From positions 1,240,001 to 1,304,000 of the forward strand of contig JADNRV010000001.1 of assembly GCA_015499995.1 (NCBI GenBank): DNA of 64,000 bases, written 5' to 3'. This document shows, piece by piece, positions 22,950 to 36,228 of this stretch. The position numbers and the translations under genes are program-made. Under the pieces are notes generated by a model. The model had not been told where the DNA came from and ran no database searches. It saw only the letters and a list, made by a program, of their open reading frames with translations. The stretch comes from Flammula alnicola (Eukaryota; Basidiomycota; Agaricomycetes; Agaricales; Strophariaceae). Every line of letters begins with the position of its first letter. Position 1 is the first letter of the stretch.

Positions 22950-25211
22950 TTATCTTGTCCTGATGATACCGGCATTGACCAGTTTCTGGATTTTCTGGCG
23001 GACGCCGGGGTTCTTCATGTGGTCCTGCAACGCTCCTGGATCAGACTGCGCCTGCTGCAAAATTTGTTGCATGACTGGGTCGTTCATGATGCCCTGCAGA
23101 TTGGTGGAATCAATATCCGCAGACGGAACCAAATGTTAATAAACTTACCGCAATCTCGGGATCGCGCATGGCTCTCTGCAGCGTTTCTTCTTGAGACTCC
23201 TCGCCGCGTTGGCTGAACAGAGCTTGCTGGAGCTTCAGCTCCTGCTGAGAAATTTCTTTCGTGTGCTGGTGTTCCGTATCGTGCTCCGTCGCTTCCTGGG
23301 TGGCCTCGATAGCTTGGGTATATTCATGCATAGCAAAGAGAATATTCGACTTGCGAATATAAGCTTTGACTGTTTCCAAGAATGGGTTCGATTAATAAAA
23401 CAACGATCCCGAATGACAAAACCCGAAAATCGACTTACCAAACTTGGGGTCAACCTTAATGGCTTCATTAGCATCTTTCAGTGCTTCAGGGAACGCCACC
23501 AGTTTCATGTAGGCTGCGGCTCGGTTGTTGTAGCCACGGGCGTCGGTAGGGTCGCGCTTGATGCTCTCGCTGTAGTCTTTAACTGCGCCTGCAAAGTCGC
23601 CGGCTTTGAATTTCACGTTTCCTTCCTCGCGTGCGACTGCGCTCTTCTCTGGATCGATGTAAGCTTTGCGGTCCTCTTCCACCTTCTGTCGCTCTATATC
23701 CCGCAGCCTGTTGAGGATGTCGGGTGTACGGTGCTCTGTCAGAGACTTTTGGAAGTACTTGATGGCTTGAGCGAGGTCGTCCTTTTTGTGATAAGCTGAG
23801 CCGATGCGTCCTAGGGCCTTGGCGATGAGCTTGTAATCAGCGCGAATCTAAGGAGATGGTTTAGCCTTTATGAATTGAAAGAAGACAGGTAAAACTACAT
23901 ACCGAGCGACCTTCCTCGACAGCCTTTTCACAGACCTCAATGGCCTTGTCGTAATTGCCCTGCTCAAAGTAGGCAGCTAAAGCAAGAAGGTGAGCTCATG
24001 GATTGGGTCACCGACAACAGATTTTTACGCACCACCCAGGTTAGTCAGATAAGTCAAGTCCTGCGGCCATGTATCCCAAGCGAGCTGGAATTGCTTCACT
24101 GCTTCCTCGAAATCTCTCTTCTTGTAAGCTGCACTACCAGCCTGTTTCGCGGCCTCTGCGGCTTTCTTGGCTTGCGCTTCCTCGTCATCGTCTTCCATTT
24201 CAACATCTTCCTGAGCTGGGGCAGGGGGTACTGTCTCTTGCGAGGGCTTGGAAGAGGAGGCTTGAGGCGGCGATGAGAACGTCGGCGCCTCTTGTTGGAA
24301 GCCTTCCGGAACTTCGTCTGAACCCTCGGGCCGGGTCGTTGCTTGGATATCGATGCCCATCAGTGCGCCGAGAACGTCGATCATCCTTGGGTCTTGCAAA
24401 GCTCTGCGACAGATGGACATCAGAAAGGCTCAATTTAATATTCATGCAGGAGACTTACGAATCTGCCAGACGAGGATTCTTCTGGATCATTTGAAGCTGC
24501 GCTTTCGAGTTAGAAAAATCGTGCATTGAGAAGGCCTAGAAACGTACACACCTTTTGAACGAATGCAGGATCTGAGAGATACTTCGATGTACGAGGGTTG
24601 GTGGCCAATTTACCCAGAATATTAGGATCCGCGAACATCTTGCCCAGTCCCATGGGTCCGTCTGAGCTAGCTGAACAACGATAGATAAGTCGGAAGGCTG
24701 AGAGCTTCACGATGAATATGACTTACCTTTCGCGTCCTGGACCTCTTGCAGACCCTTCCTCAGAGCAGGGCTGTCCTCTAATTTTATTCCGTCTTCGTAA
24801 GCGACAATGGCATCGTCGTATCGTCTGGCACCATGTAATGCGGCTCCCTTGCGCGCATAACCTTTCGCCCACGTTGGGTTGGCTTTGATACACTAAAGAA
24901 CATGTCAATTCTATGGATTAAAAGATAGCATATAAAAAGGCGCCACACACCTCTTCCGCGTCGGCGAGGGCGGCTTCATAATCTTTCTTTCCAGCCTTAG
25001 CCGCACTTCGGTTCGACCACAGCACATGGTTCTTGGGATCAAGCGCAATAGCCTGACTGAACAGATCGATAGCTTTATCGTAGTCCTTTGCTGCAAAGGC
25101 TTTATTGCCCAGATCTTTCAATGTGTTTGCCTATAGATAACAGTCGATGAGTTAGCCCTGTAATTGTATCTGCAAATAAATTGTGGAAGAAGAAAAACGT
25201 ACGTCGGACAT
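22950..25211 (-). CDS. STI1: Hsp70/Hsp90-organising co-chaperone Sti1/Hop
   Basis: Adaptor that brings Hsp70 and Hsp90 together for client transfer, in the cytosol. The first exon encodes only MSD before an intron; the second starts ANTLKDLGNKAFAAKDYDKA, the first TPR. TPR1 is followed by the first DP domain (MGLGKMFADPNILGKLATNP, DPRMIDVLGALMGIDIQ), a Pro/Ser-rich and acidic linker, then TPR2A (AGSAAYKKRDFEEAVKQFQL) and TPR2B (REEGNVKFKAGDFAGAVKDY). The final DP domain reads GIMNDPVMQQILQQAQSDPG and ends LVNAGIIRTR at TAA 22950-22952. The domain order TPR1-DP1-TPR2A-TPR2B-DP2 and the roughly 580-residue length are canonical. About eight introns, all joining in frame. Confidence 0.96.
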
Positions 25212-28200
25212 GGCTTAAATTCGTGAATCAAGAAGAATTGAATAAGCGTGAAGAACGACTTCGCAAAAGTTCGAGATGAGGAAGGGCTATTATAACGGGC
25301 GAACGAATTGGGACATCATTCTAGAAAATACTACACGCTTCCACATTTAGATCACGCGTCGTTCAGTCTGGATCACACTTGTCCTTCGCGTCCAGACACG
25401 CCTGTACAGCAGCGCTCATGTATCTCTGGAAGATATTCCTGTACTGTGGACGGGCGCTCCAAGGCTTCTCTTTACGCGTCGTCTACGCATTCTGCCAACA
25501 ACAAGCGCTTACGGCTTCAAACCGTGCCTCTGACGCGCTTATCTTGAACACTCCCCAGAAAGACTCTGAGCCGACGTCTATACTCCAGCTCATTTTCAGC
25601 CATCTATTCGGATCTGCTTAGCGGTTTCTATACGCTCGAATCGCCATCGTGGCTCGCTGTGGGCTGTATGAAGTGACGCATGGCAACTGGGTTCTAGTTG
25701 GGTTTTATTTGCTCAGGTACTTGTATCTTCTTCCGCAGTCCATCCGCGTTATCGATGCGTCCATGGTCAAGACCCAAGTACATCCATGCATCGTCGTCGT
25801 CATTGACACCGTGATCACCATCACCATATGTATAACTATTCACACCTCTGACGGGTAAAGGCAGCCGTGACGGTGAGAGTTTTAACTGCTTGTCATATCC
25901 ATATGTATGCACCGTTGACCATTTGGCATAAAGTTCCTATGTAAGAGAGCGACGATCGAAACAGGGTTTAGAATACCCCGCGCGTCATGCTCTGGATATA
26001 CCGGCTTTTTCTGTCGTCGGAAAAGCAAGAGGATCCCCGCCAGGACCTCAGACAACCTACATATGTATGATAAAAATACTCGCTCGGAACGGCGTTCCTC
26101 CCGTGCAACTGCGTGTGCGTTCTCGCTTCGTGTCTGGTGCCGACGCGTTTCTCAGGCGTGCAGCATACATAGTCCAAGAAGCCGTGCATTATTGTTCTTC
26201 TGCCGGATACAATATTGGATTTATGTATATCTGCTCCGTGGACCGCCAACCGACATTTTTATCAAACCGACATTTTGATGGAGCCATGTCCGATGAACCT
26301 GAATGTAGAGCTTGCGTCCGTGGAGAAACTTTTTATCTCCTTTGCGCAACTGCGCCCTCCCTGTGCTTTTTTTGCTACTTGTGGCTCTTGTTTGTTTCGT
26401 ACGAGAGCTAATTAGACTCGCATCAAACTTTGTTACTGGCTCTTTATTTAACCTCCACTGTGTGTGGGCACAGGAGTGTGCAGTAAACCTAACTTGCACC
26501 CTATTTTATCGGCTTTGCAAGGTTAAGGCTACTACTGCCTCGGACAAATGAAACTGTCTGTAGAGGAAAGGTACGACAGTCATTTTTACTTCAACATTTT
26601 ACATACAGACTCATCCATCATAAAGTTTTTCGCCAAAGTGGCCGCCGCATATGCCATTATTACTCGTTGTCTGGCGTGCATGTCATAACGAGCCAAGCGT
26701 TGTCTCTGACATGGCATCTCCGGTTCCAGCTCGCAGCGGGGTTCCAGACTGCCGTCGCTGCCCGCATGCGCAGGGTGATGGGGTTTACATCGGCTGCTCT
26801 CACGCACGTCCTCTCCACTCGAGCGATTATGTCTGTCTAGGTATAGCTCTCAAAATTGGGTTTGGGTTTGGCTTGGGTGTACGTGAATAACTTCTTGGTG
26901 AAGCTTGGCCTCCTGAAGGCGGTAGGCTTTGACCCACGTATTCACCGACATGAAAGGACATCTGGGTCATCATTACATTATTGATTGCTTCAGGCTTGCC
27001 ATTCAGCGCTGTACTTATGAATGGGTTGTACATAGTTGCTTCCTAGGATATCCACTGGGTCCTAGCTCAATTCAATACCTGGGACCATGACATTGTGAAT
27101 GCGATGTTGTTGATGTTGAGGCCTGAGGTCCCAGTCTAAAAGTGTCCTGATCCATTCTTCACGGAATAAGTCTCCCAGACGCCCATCGTTGGACATTCAC
27201 CTATGGCCGTAATAGGCGCAATCACCTAGACAGAAGGAGCGCTTCAATTTACGTTGGCTACTCAGAGTTTTGCCATTCCGGCGGCACCAAGAAAGATGTT
27301 GACATCCTGCTCCCAGCGTTTTCTGCAGTCGCTGCATTCACCCAGCCATGATGACAGGTATCTATTTATATCTATAGGTCCTTCAGTCCGCCGCACCCCC
27401 TGTCAAGCAACGTCCCAACAAAACAAGATGCAATTGCTTCCCAGGCGCCGCTCCCATTCGGAATTATCTTTTTATTCCGTCTGAACATCTCGTAAATTGT
27501 AGCTCCGAGGACTAGTAATGTGTATGTCTGCAGGCCTTGTACTGTCGACATGTTTATAACTTATCAAGGGTCGAATTGCCTTGTTGAATTGATGTAGGCG
27601 CTCATAGCAGCCGCGTGAGGTTGCCGACCGGGCCGGTAAAGTTATATAAACAAAGGGCACACCACCTTCGAAGCTTGACGAAATAGGGCAATTTGTGGGT
27701 AATAGAGTAGGCCATGCCTCCTGTGCATGGACGACTTTCCGTTTAAATAGGTCGCACGAAGATAGGCTAAAATTGAAGGCACGAGAGTGGCGAGTTATGG
27801 TCAGGCATGAGGCAGAGAGCTGTATAATATAGTGGACTTCTATGAGTGCTCATGCTTTGTTGGATGACCCCCCAAAAGCCACATTCATTTGAAGTGTAAA
27901 AATTATAGGTATTTTGTTTTGCTGCGCCTGGAGTGAGGGCCGCACCACGGGCGACGAGAGGCTTCTGGTGGCATCCGCAGAGCAGAACTGACGGGTTCCG
28001 AACGGCATGGCAGCGGAGTTTTACTAAATTCTGCGACGGGATGACCCAGTTCGAACTTGGCGCCTTCAAGAGAGGCAATAGATGGTACATTGGGCATTCT
28101 TTGTACGTTTGGTTTGAGACTGGGATGTTCCATGTGGCATGAGATGGACAAGAATAAGACGAAGATTATTGACCCTGAGCGTGCGTATAATATCTCACGG

Positions 28201-28454
28201 AGGCAATGAGCCATTGAGTAGGACCGGCGGCGGTTTAGCGGCAAAGGCAAGATTTGATCAATGAGAGGTACCCCGGGCACTGGATGGTAACTGTAAAGTA
28301 CTGTCGGGGATGTGTGTATGGTGAGGAGAGGAACGTCGGGAAGATTGATGTGAAGAAATAGATGGATTTGCATTCGACAGCTCTATGACAAGTTTGTTCA
28401 TATACTCTTACAAGTCCTTTTGACCCGATCGCTTCCTCCTTCCCTCCCACCCCA
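25212..28454. other. 3.2 kb without a supported gene
   Basis: STI1 promoter at the left, transcription-factor promoter at the right. A plus-strand frame at 25379-25621 (MSFASRHACTAALMYLWKIF...) continues after one stop in the same frame to 25858; it matches nothing I know. A minus-strand frame at 26827-27033 (MYNPFISTALNGKPEAINNV...) looks coding-like in composition but has no supported neighbours. Both are noted only as candidates. No repeats or tRNA seen. Confidence 0.4.
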
Positions 28455-31271
28455 ATGACCGACGACAGCAATCCTCCTCCCCCCTCCCCCACCGTCCCGC
28501 GTCCAAAGCAGTCCAGATCTTCCACCTCGGGCGTCGTCCGTACTCGAACTTCTCCCACCCCAGGCGCGTCCGGAGAGCAGGCTAATGATGGTCGTCCACC
28601 GACTAAGCGCGCCCGCAAAGCCATAAACTGTGAACCTTGTCGGAATAGCAAGCTGAAATGTGACAGGTTCTTCCTTTTTTTCCCCCTCTCAAGGCACAGT
28701 CTGCTCAATGCTTTGCTATGAAACAGGAATCGACCATGCTCGTCCTGTGTGCTCCGGGGCAAGTCTATTTCGCTCGTATGTTTATCGGTCCAGAGATCTA
28801 ACATAACCTTTTAGGCACTTCCGCAATGTGCTATCAAGATGCTCGAGGCCATGAGAGCAGCGATCCCCTTGCCCGCGGAGATGATCACCAGTAAGTCACC
28901 AGTCTCACTCCAAGTCCATCGTATCTCAATACATACTGTCCTTCTCATCTTTTGCTAGCTTCACCCGCATCGATCCTGCCCAGGAGATCGCGCGTCTACG
29001 GCACTCCATCTCTCTCCTCGAGGCTTATGTCTTCCCAAATCAGAGGAACACCGTTCCCCAACGACGCGCAAGCGATGTCCCCTCGTTCGTCGTGCCAAAG
29101 AAAGAGTACATCGACCCAGATGTCGTTGGTGAAAAGAGTTCAACGGCACCGGGGATGCTGGGAACTCAAGGGCAGGGCGGGCTTTATGCTGGTCCAACTA
29201 GCGCCGCCACCCATCTTCTCATAGTTCGCCGTTTTTCCCCCAAAAAAATTCTTGCCTTTCCTAACATTCTGCTCTGCTGTTCAGCAGGAAGGTCGGGAGT
29301 CAGATGATTCTGACAGCCGACACACAAGTCAGGACCGTGTCGGTGAAGATTTCCCTGCCATGACACAAGAATACGACCGTGACCTCCTCGCCCTCCTACC
29401 GCCTCTCGAAGTCATCGATGGCCTCATTGAGTACTATTTCGAATACTGCAACTGGATATATCGGCTCATCAACCAACCCAACTTTATGACCCAATGGGAA
29501 AAATACAAAAGCGGCGCGAAAGCCGATCGTATCGTGCTATCTACTGCTTGCACTATGATGGCTATAGCGACGCATTATCTGCCGGCACAACATCATCTCC
29601 TCGAAAAGTTCCAAGAGTCGCACGAAGACATCGGGCTCAAGTTTTTCGAGGTTTCCAGTACGTCGCTCCAAAGGCGTAATGCAGAGTCAAAAGCGTATAG
29701 CTTGGAGCTTGTTGAGCTACTCCTCGCACGCGCCCACTTCCACACTCTCTCCAAGGCTGAGAGCGAGGAAATCTGGCACGTAAGGGGAGAGTTGATCACT
29801 ATTGGAACCGCTATGGGCCTACACCGTGATCCTGGAAAATGGAGGATGCATCGAGATGTCGCCGAGCGCCGACGATGGGCGTGGTGGCATATCATCCTGC
29901 TCGAACGGTCCGTTGTCATGTGTGAATGTCCTTCCCAGATTCGGTGCTAATGATATGTTTCAGATGGCAGGCCTTCCTGTTTGGAAGACCAATAAGCATC
30001 GCAGCACATCACTTCGATACCCAGCTGCCGTCCTATGTCGATCCTGCCCTCGACAAAACGGGGCGATTATACCTTCCCAATCTGGCCTTATTCCGCCTGG
30101 CGTTCATACTCGGAGATATAATGGATGACGCGGTTTCCGTACGACCCGTTCCTTACGAGAACGTGCAGGCCAACGACCGCGCGCTCACTCAGTGGATGGA
30201 CAACCTGCCAAAAGAGCTTGATCTGGATGAATATCGGGTTGCCCGCAGTCTAGCCTCCGACAACGTCGCAATGCGCAGGTTGGGGGTTCAAAGCGTCATC
30301 ATTCGTTCTTCGTATTACCACATCCGATTCACCCTTCATCGGCCGTACGCCAGTCCCACTGCGAATGGCAAAGCCCCCATCGACCCTTCTAAGTCGGCCC
30401 AGAGCCTGGAAATAGCGGTGGGTGCCGCCGACAAGCTGATCACCATGGTGGGACAGTCGCGGCCGGATTTCCTGGCCAACTCTTCCCTGGCCGTGCCGGG
30501 TCACATGAACTGGGGCCCATTCCACTGCTTCTCGGCAGCCATGTTCTTCTCCTTCCAGCTGATCGCGAATCCCGACCAGCCGGGCGCGGGGCTGTTCCGC
30601 GCGAGCATACGCAAGGCCATCGTGACCTCGAGCAGAGCAAGGGCATCGTGGTCGCTGACAAGGCGTTCGACATCCTCCAGGCGCTCGCGCCGCTTTACTC
30701 GCCCGAGTTCCCGCTCGAAGCCGACGAGGTGCGTGAGAAGAAACGGGCGCAGGTCCTGGGCACCGTGCGCAAGCTCGCGTTCCCGTACCACGACTCGCAC
30801 GACCCGCGGCGGTATGGCGACGGCTCGCCCAGCACCAGAGCCGCGATGAGCTCGCCCGTGAATTCAAGTTCGGTAAGCCCTCCGATGCCTGAGATGCCTG
30901 CTCTGCCGCAGCATTATGACTCTGTTCAACCGCATACCCTTTCTTCTGTGCGCACATCGTCCTCACTGTATCCTCAGCAGCAACCGCACATACATGGCAC
31001 GTTGTCGCAGTCGCCACAAGCCCAACATCAAGTCGTCGGTCCTGGGCACGTTTTGACCCCGACGCAGACGTACCAGACCCTCCCATACCCGGTGCCTCAG
31101 CAACAAGCACAGGCGTATCCTGATATTCACCGGTACTCACAATATGTCCAACCTGTCGACCACAACATGTGGGGCGCTGCTATTGGATTTGACCAAGGAG
31201 AATGGACGCAATTTTTGGATAACCTACGGCCCGACATTCCGCAATCGAACCGACATCCTCAGGGCACATAG
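28455..31271 (+). CDS. Zn(II)2Cys6 fungal transcription factor
   Basis: Nuclear DNA-binding regulator. A Ser/Pro-rich N-terminus beginning MTDDSNPPPPSPTVPRPKQS precedes a basic patch (RPPTKRARKAINC) and the binuclear zinc cluster, spaced C-X2-C-X6-C-X5-C-X2-C-X8-C (CEPCRNSKLKCD, NRPCSSCVLRG, TSAMC). Two introns interrupt the cluster, the second with a GC donor. A likely dimerisation helix follows (DPAQEIARLRHSISLLEAYV). The fungal-specific TF domain includes DGLIEYYFEYCNWIYRLINQ, ELITIGTAMGLHRDPGKWRM, RRRWAWWHIILLER and LFGRPISIAAHHFDTQLPSY. The C-terminus is Gln/Pro/Ser-rich, as in activation domains. A single-base loss at about 30632 splits the frame between FRASIRKAIVT and EQSKGIVVADKAFDILQ. 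Target genes cannot be inferred. Confidence 0.92.
28759..28814 (+). other. GC-AG intron inside the zinc-cluster coding region
   Basis: The exon ends CTCCGGG and is followed by GCAAGT, not GT; the acceptor is TTTTAG. Removing 56 nt gives the in-frame join R-G-TSAMC that completes the sixth zinc Cys. No GT donor nearby gives the family sequence. Confidence 0.75.
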
Positions 31272-31656
31272 CGGTCCGCTCTTCCTTTCTGATCCATGCT
31301 TTTTTTGTCTATGTACTGATTTTGCTTTGACTTTGTTTTGACTTTGGTTTTGCTCTGCGTCTGTACTCTCTTGTTGCTCTATGTCATTCTAGTTTTTGAA
31401 AACTTGTATCCAACCACTCTTAGACTTCCATCGTCGAATGTCACCCATTGCTTTTAGCAGTCCCTTGACAGAACTATGTAGCCGTACTCAGTATGTATAT
31501 ATCCTGGGAAGATTCCTCGCATTTATTTAAGTGGCAGAATTTGCTGAGAAATTCATGATCTTCCCAAAAGATCTTAGCCATTACAACAACCAATGAATTC
31601 AATCGTAAAGAAAATCAAAAGAAAATCAGAGAACAAGGGAGTCGCGACCCTCTCTG
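31272..31656. other. Convergent 3' spacer
   Basis: Between the stop codons of the Zn(II)2Cys6 gene and NUP120; T-rich, no gene seen. Confidence 0.5.
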
Positions 31657-34600
31657 TCATGAAACATTCTGGCTAAACTTTTGCATGCGTTTTACCCGAT
31701 TGTTAATAGTTGTTCTAAGCTGCGAGAGATTTGGTGGAGGGCTCATTAGGGCGTCTGCAGCTATGAGCACCTGATCAATCAGGGCGTATGGCAACCACGA
31801 GACAGAGGCGTCTTTGGTCGCTTCCCGAGCTAGTTGTTTATCGGACTGAAAGAAAGTCAGATGAATAATAAAGAAAGAGGGTGTGGAAAGTCCGTACCTT
31901 GAGAACGAGTGCGTAAGTATAATTTACAGCATCTGCGATATTCTCGTATCGCAGACTAATACGAATGAGGTATTCTGGTTGGTATTTCTGTTATGTATGA
32001 TCAGGGGAGATTACAGTCGAAACGATGGCGTAATTCGTACCTCCAAAATGTCAATGAGCCACGGAGGCGATGACAGGGATCTGCCCACACTGAGAATTGT
32101 CTCCAAAGAGGCCTTTGCGTAGCGATAGTCATTTTCGGCGCTGTCATGTCGCTTCAAGGATTGTTGCAGAAATCTCCACCCTCTGTCCGAGGGCGTTCCT
32201 TGCCAAGATGCCGCATTGTCTGTCAGAAGCCATCCTGAAGTATCTTCTTGTCTATGGCAAAGATGTGCATAAATATGTAGGCAATACAAAACATCACTTA
32301 CAATACAGAACCGGGGTTTCGCGATAGACGGATGCACTGGTTTGTGAGATGAATAAAGATATCTATCATGTCGACTTTCAAACTCCGTGCAGTAGACATT
32401 GCTTGATTGTACTGATTTGCTTGGGCAAGTCTCATGACAATAACTGTGGGAGGAAGAAGATATTCTACGTAGACGCGAAAGCCTGGTCAAAAAAGGTCAA
32501 AGAAAACTAATGATTGGCATACCTGGAGATGAAAGAATTGACGGTTCTCGCTTGATGCTGTCTATCTGAGCTCGAAGAAGCATACAATCATACTCCATAT
32601 CGGCGAGATGGATGATCTCGGCGTCGTATTTGCTTGAAATGTACTTGGATTCTGGAATATGCTTCGAAAGTTTTTGACGTTTTCGAGACTAGAAAATGAT
32701 AATCATTCAATGGGACGACGAAACATTTTGAAAGTCTCGTACTGGATCCGACACGACAGGCATCAACACCCAGGCCATTTTTTCGTCCACTAAATTGAGG
32801 GCATTGATGGCGACTGATAGTGCTTCCAATTGATCTTCGGCCAGAGAGATAAACGATGTCGCATCAGTAATGACATCTTGGAGCTTTCGTGCACGCTGGT
32901 ACATTGTCAAGGATGCTACAAAAGCTTGAGTCAGGGCACAATATGATAGGATTATGTCATACCGACCATTGCGATAGTCTCCTCGACGAGTATACCAAGT
33001 ATAAAGGATTCCAGAATAGCTGGGCCGCAGACGTGGGTCAGCGTTCCGGGCTTTGAAAGCTAACGCTGCTTCGACTTCGCTTGCGATGCCAGCAAAATCG
33101 AAAGTCATGAGCTTGTCAACTGCGTTTTCTTCGCACATGCGAATAGCCAATTGACTGGCACATTCTCGTTTTCTGTGGAGTTTACTATGAGTATATATAT
33201 CTGCATAAGTCAAATAGAGAACAAACTGTTTTTCAAAGGGCATTGCCATAACCGAGGCATAGGCATCTTCGTACAACGCTAGATCGGTTAAACCTTTCAC
33301 GACAGTATTCCAGAGCGACGCAGTCTCGGCCCCAGGAGGTGCTACTTGAATGGCGAGTTGGGAGAACTGGACCTCGTGATGGACGAACGTGTTCCGGAAT
33401 AAATCTGCGGCGAATAGATAAAACGAGTATTGCGAATCCATCGGATGGGTGTTGGGAAGCACTGACGTCAATGCCTCGGAATCCTCCAAGGTTAAATTGC
33501 TGATACCTGCTAATAATTGAGCGTTCGCAAGATAAAGCGGAGGGCGAGACTTACCGAAGCAGCCGGACAACTTTTCCAGCAACTGCGAAGCATCATCTAC
33601 CCTGCCAAGTTTGAGCATTACTTGAGATTGTAAAAATGTGGCAGCAGGCGTTCGAGGAAGCCAAGATAGCAATTCTCTGGTAACGTCAGAGAAACCGAGC
33701 GATCGCACGCGATCGCAAAACAAAATCTCATGCTTAGTAGCATGTGCCGGCGATAGCGATTGGAGTAGTCCCGTTGAATCCAGAAAGTTATGCGCGATTG
33801 AAGCGATGCCATCAGAAGCGACTGTTTGAGCAATGAGAAGGTGGACCAAAGAAGATTTCGAAGCAGCCTGGAGCTTGCTGTTAGATACGTTCATATTGCG
33901 CATTTGGGCGATCATATCGTCCGGTGAAGGCACTGTTGCTGAGTCCTGGGTATTTCTGCCTTCTGCTGGTTGACTGGCGACGAATCGCAACGTGGCCAGT
34001 CCTCGGAATACGGCGAATACCTCAGCAAGGAGGGATGCATCCCATGATTGCAATTCTTCTGCTTGGAAGAATAACAAAATAATGAGGCAGAGGCAGAGGT
34101 CGTATCTGGCTTCAATGGTAGTGGTGATATATGCTGCTGCTTGTGAGCGTAGCCATTCCGAAGACGGAGGCAGACTGAGCAGCTCCGTATCCATATCTTC
34201 CCGCTTAATCGCCAAATCGAAACCTCCTATGGAATCAAGAGCGTTGCGAGTGGCCGCATCCATATCTGCTATGCTTTGAATTCGTCCAGTGAACCAGCTC
34301 TGTGAACCTTCATCCAAGGTGTCCTTGAACTTGATACGACTTGCTTGATCCTGTAAAATTTCAGCGAAAGAGAAGGCAATTTCTTGGTGCATGATATCAA
34401 CCACCCGGCTTTCCAAACTCGAAAGCACGCGAGGACCCAGTTTGGAACGAAGCGCCCATACAATTGCCAGGAGGTCGTATTGAGTGTGAGGGGGCTGATC
34501 ATGTTCGAGCAAACGGCGAATGCAGATGGGGACGTCTTCGATGACAATGGATCCCACCCTCTCCCGTTCCACCACAAGCACTCCATCCTGGCCCTGGGCA

Positions 34601-36228
34601 GCAATTGCCAATGGCCACCTAGCGCTGCGTTCCACTTCTCGACATCTTGCTACAAAGCCTTCCCAATCTCTCTTCAACGCTGTCCAGTAATTTGCATGCT
34701 GGAAGCCCCCAGTCAGTGGATCTCGGTTCAAGGTAACTGTGCAGCCGACTACAGCAGCGATGTTTTCGCAAAGAGTGGCGTAGCTGTTAAGAAGCTGTGG
34801 AGGGGGCGGACCTGGAATGGAAAGGCAGGCATCAACATACTTGTCTAATGCTGTGCGGAGCGTAAGGGAAGAGAATACGCCTGGTTTCATGATCGCTTCG
34901 AGGAACTTTTGGGTCAGGGATCCGGCAGATAGAAGTTGTTCCTCCATATATGCGGGCGTTAATTCAGGTTCTTGTGCATAATATGAGGTTTTCCATAACG
35001 GAGGGTTGAGATCATTCGATCTCAGAAGTGAAATGTCGATTTCAGTCCTTTCCACCATGGATTGACCTTGACGGTCCCATAGAGTGTAGAGGATATTCCC
35101 GTTGACTGTAAAATCTTGCAGGTGACAATGTGCGGTGTGCCTCGGGCATTCGATGATACCAATTTCCACAAAGTGGTCAGAAGAGGTGTCGAGCAGACAG
35201 AAGAATCCGCCTGAGGTGGAAGAAGGAGTGGGAATGAAGACCAGGACATATATATCCACTCTATCGTCCTCTTGGGAAGTAAGGGAGAAGACCCTGACGA
35301 GGTTTTGCTGTTCTGCGTCTAAGAGAAGGTACTTTCCGCTGGGAGAACCGCTCGCTGAAAGGTCTTTGAGGTTGGGGGTGGTTGGGAGTATTTTCGATGC
35401 AACGCAGCCAAGCTTTGCCTTCCAAAGTCGTAAGGTACGATCGCGAGACAGCGTCCATATATTAACGATGTCCGTAGGCCACGGATGGGAGGCGAGGGAG
35501 ATAATGTCAGACGCATTGGGGGTTCCAGACTGTAATGGAAAGAAAGCAGTCAGGGATGACAGGAATGAACCGTGATGGAATATTGATTCGGTCCAGTCTT
35601 CTGAGAAGATGAGATAGGTTATTTGAAGCTCAAGCTTTATTTGCAACGAAAATTAAGGCATACCGTCATGACCATCGTAACCCATCGATTCCGCCTCGAG
35701 CCTCAGCAGAACGCCGTTAGGCAGACTGATGGCTACACAGTGCGTTCCCTGCACATGTACAGCGCACTCTCTTGCATGCTCTGCAGGAAGGTTGCGAATG
35801 AAGTATTCTCGAGGCCAGATACTTTCCGTTTGATCCTGCCATAGCTTGAGGCCGTCGATTGGAATAATCAATCGGTACAGCGAACCAATATCTGTTGCTA
35901 AAAGAAGGTGGAGTTCTGATTCTTCCCAAAGAAATAAGGAAGGTGTAGGAAGAACCACGGCAGGAAAGACGATTCGAATCGGTGGCACAGGAGTGGATAG
36001 TGAGATGAGTTCGACAATTAGTCCTCCATGGATGACGCGCAGGAGGATGGTTCCAGTAGTGGATGTCCTTAGAACAGAGCCACAGGTTGCATGGTCGATT
36101 GGTAGGTCATTGTCTTGTATACCTGTTGGTAATGGTGCATTTTGGCGCGCTGTTTCAACGATGAAGGTCGACGGTGGTGCAGAACTCAGGGAAGAAATGT
36201 GGCTCGCGACAAGAAAGTATTCGTCCAT
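31657..36228 (-). CDS. NUP120: Nucleoporin Nup120/Nup160 (Y-complex)
   Basis: Scaffold subunit of the outer-ring Y-complex of the nuclear pore. The start MDEYFLVASHISSLSSAPPS leads into an N-terminal propeller with SGSVLRTSTTGTILLRVIHG-like strands, SLASHPWPTDIVNIWTLSRD and RTLRLWKAKLGC, then NGNILYTLWDRQGQSMVERT, which I associate with the Nup160/Nup120 family. A long alpha-helical region follows through RRGDYRNAS, LTMYQRARKLQDVITDATSF and MEYDCMLLRAQID. The last exons read WRFLQQSLKRHDSAENDYRY, SWLPYALIDQVLIAADALMS and end VKRMQKFSQNVS at TGA 31657-31659. Length about 1,400 residues, as expected for the family. Introns are few and short for the size, and some stay open in frame. No frame correction was needed over the large exon (32707-35646). 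Confidence 0.88.

Noticed and set aside
23191..23799. 202-codon plus-strand open frame
   Set aside because: Antisense to STI1 TPR exons, which are clearly coding on the minus strand.
30250..31140. 296-codon minus-strand open frame
   Set aside because: Antisense shadow of the Zn(II)2Cys6 factor in a GC-rich stretch; no family resemblance.
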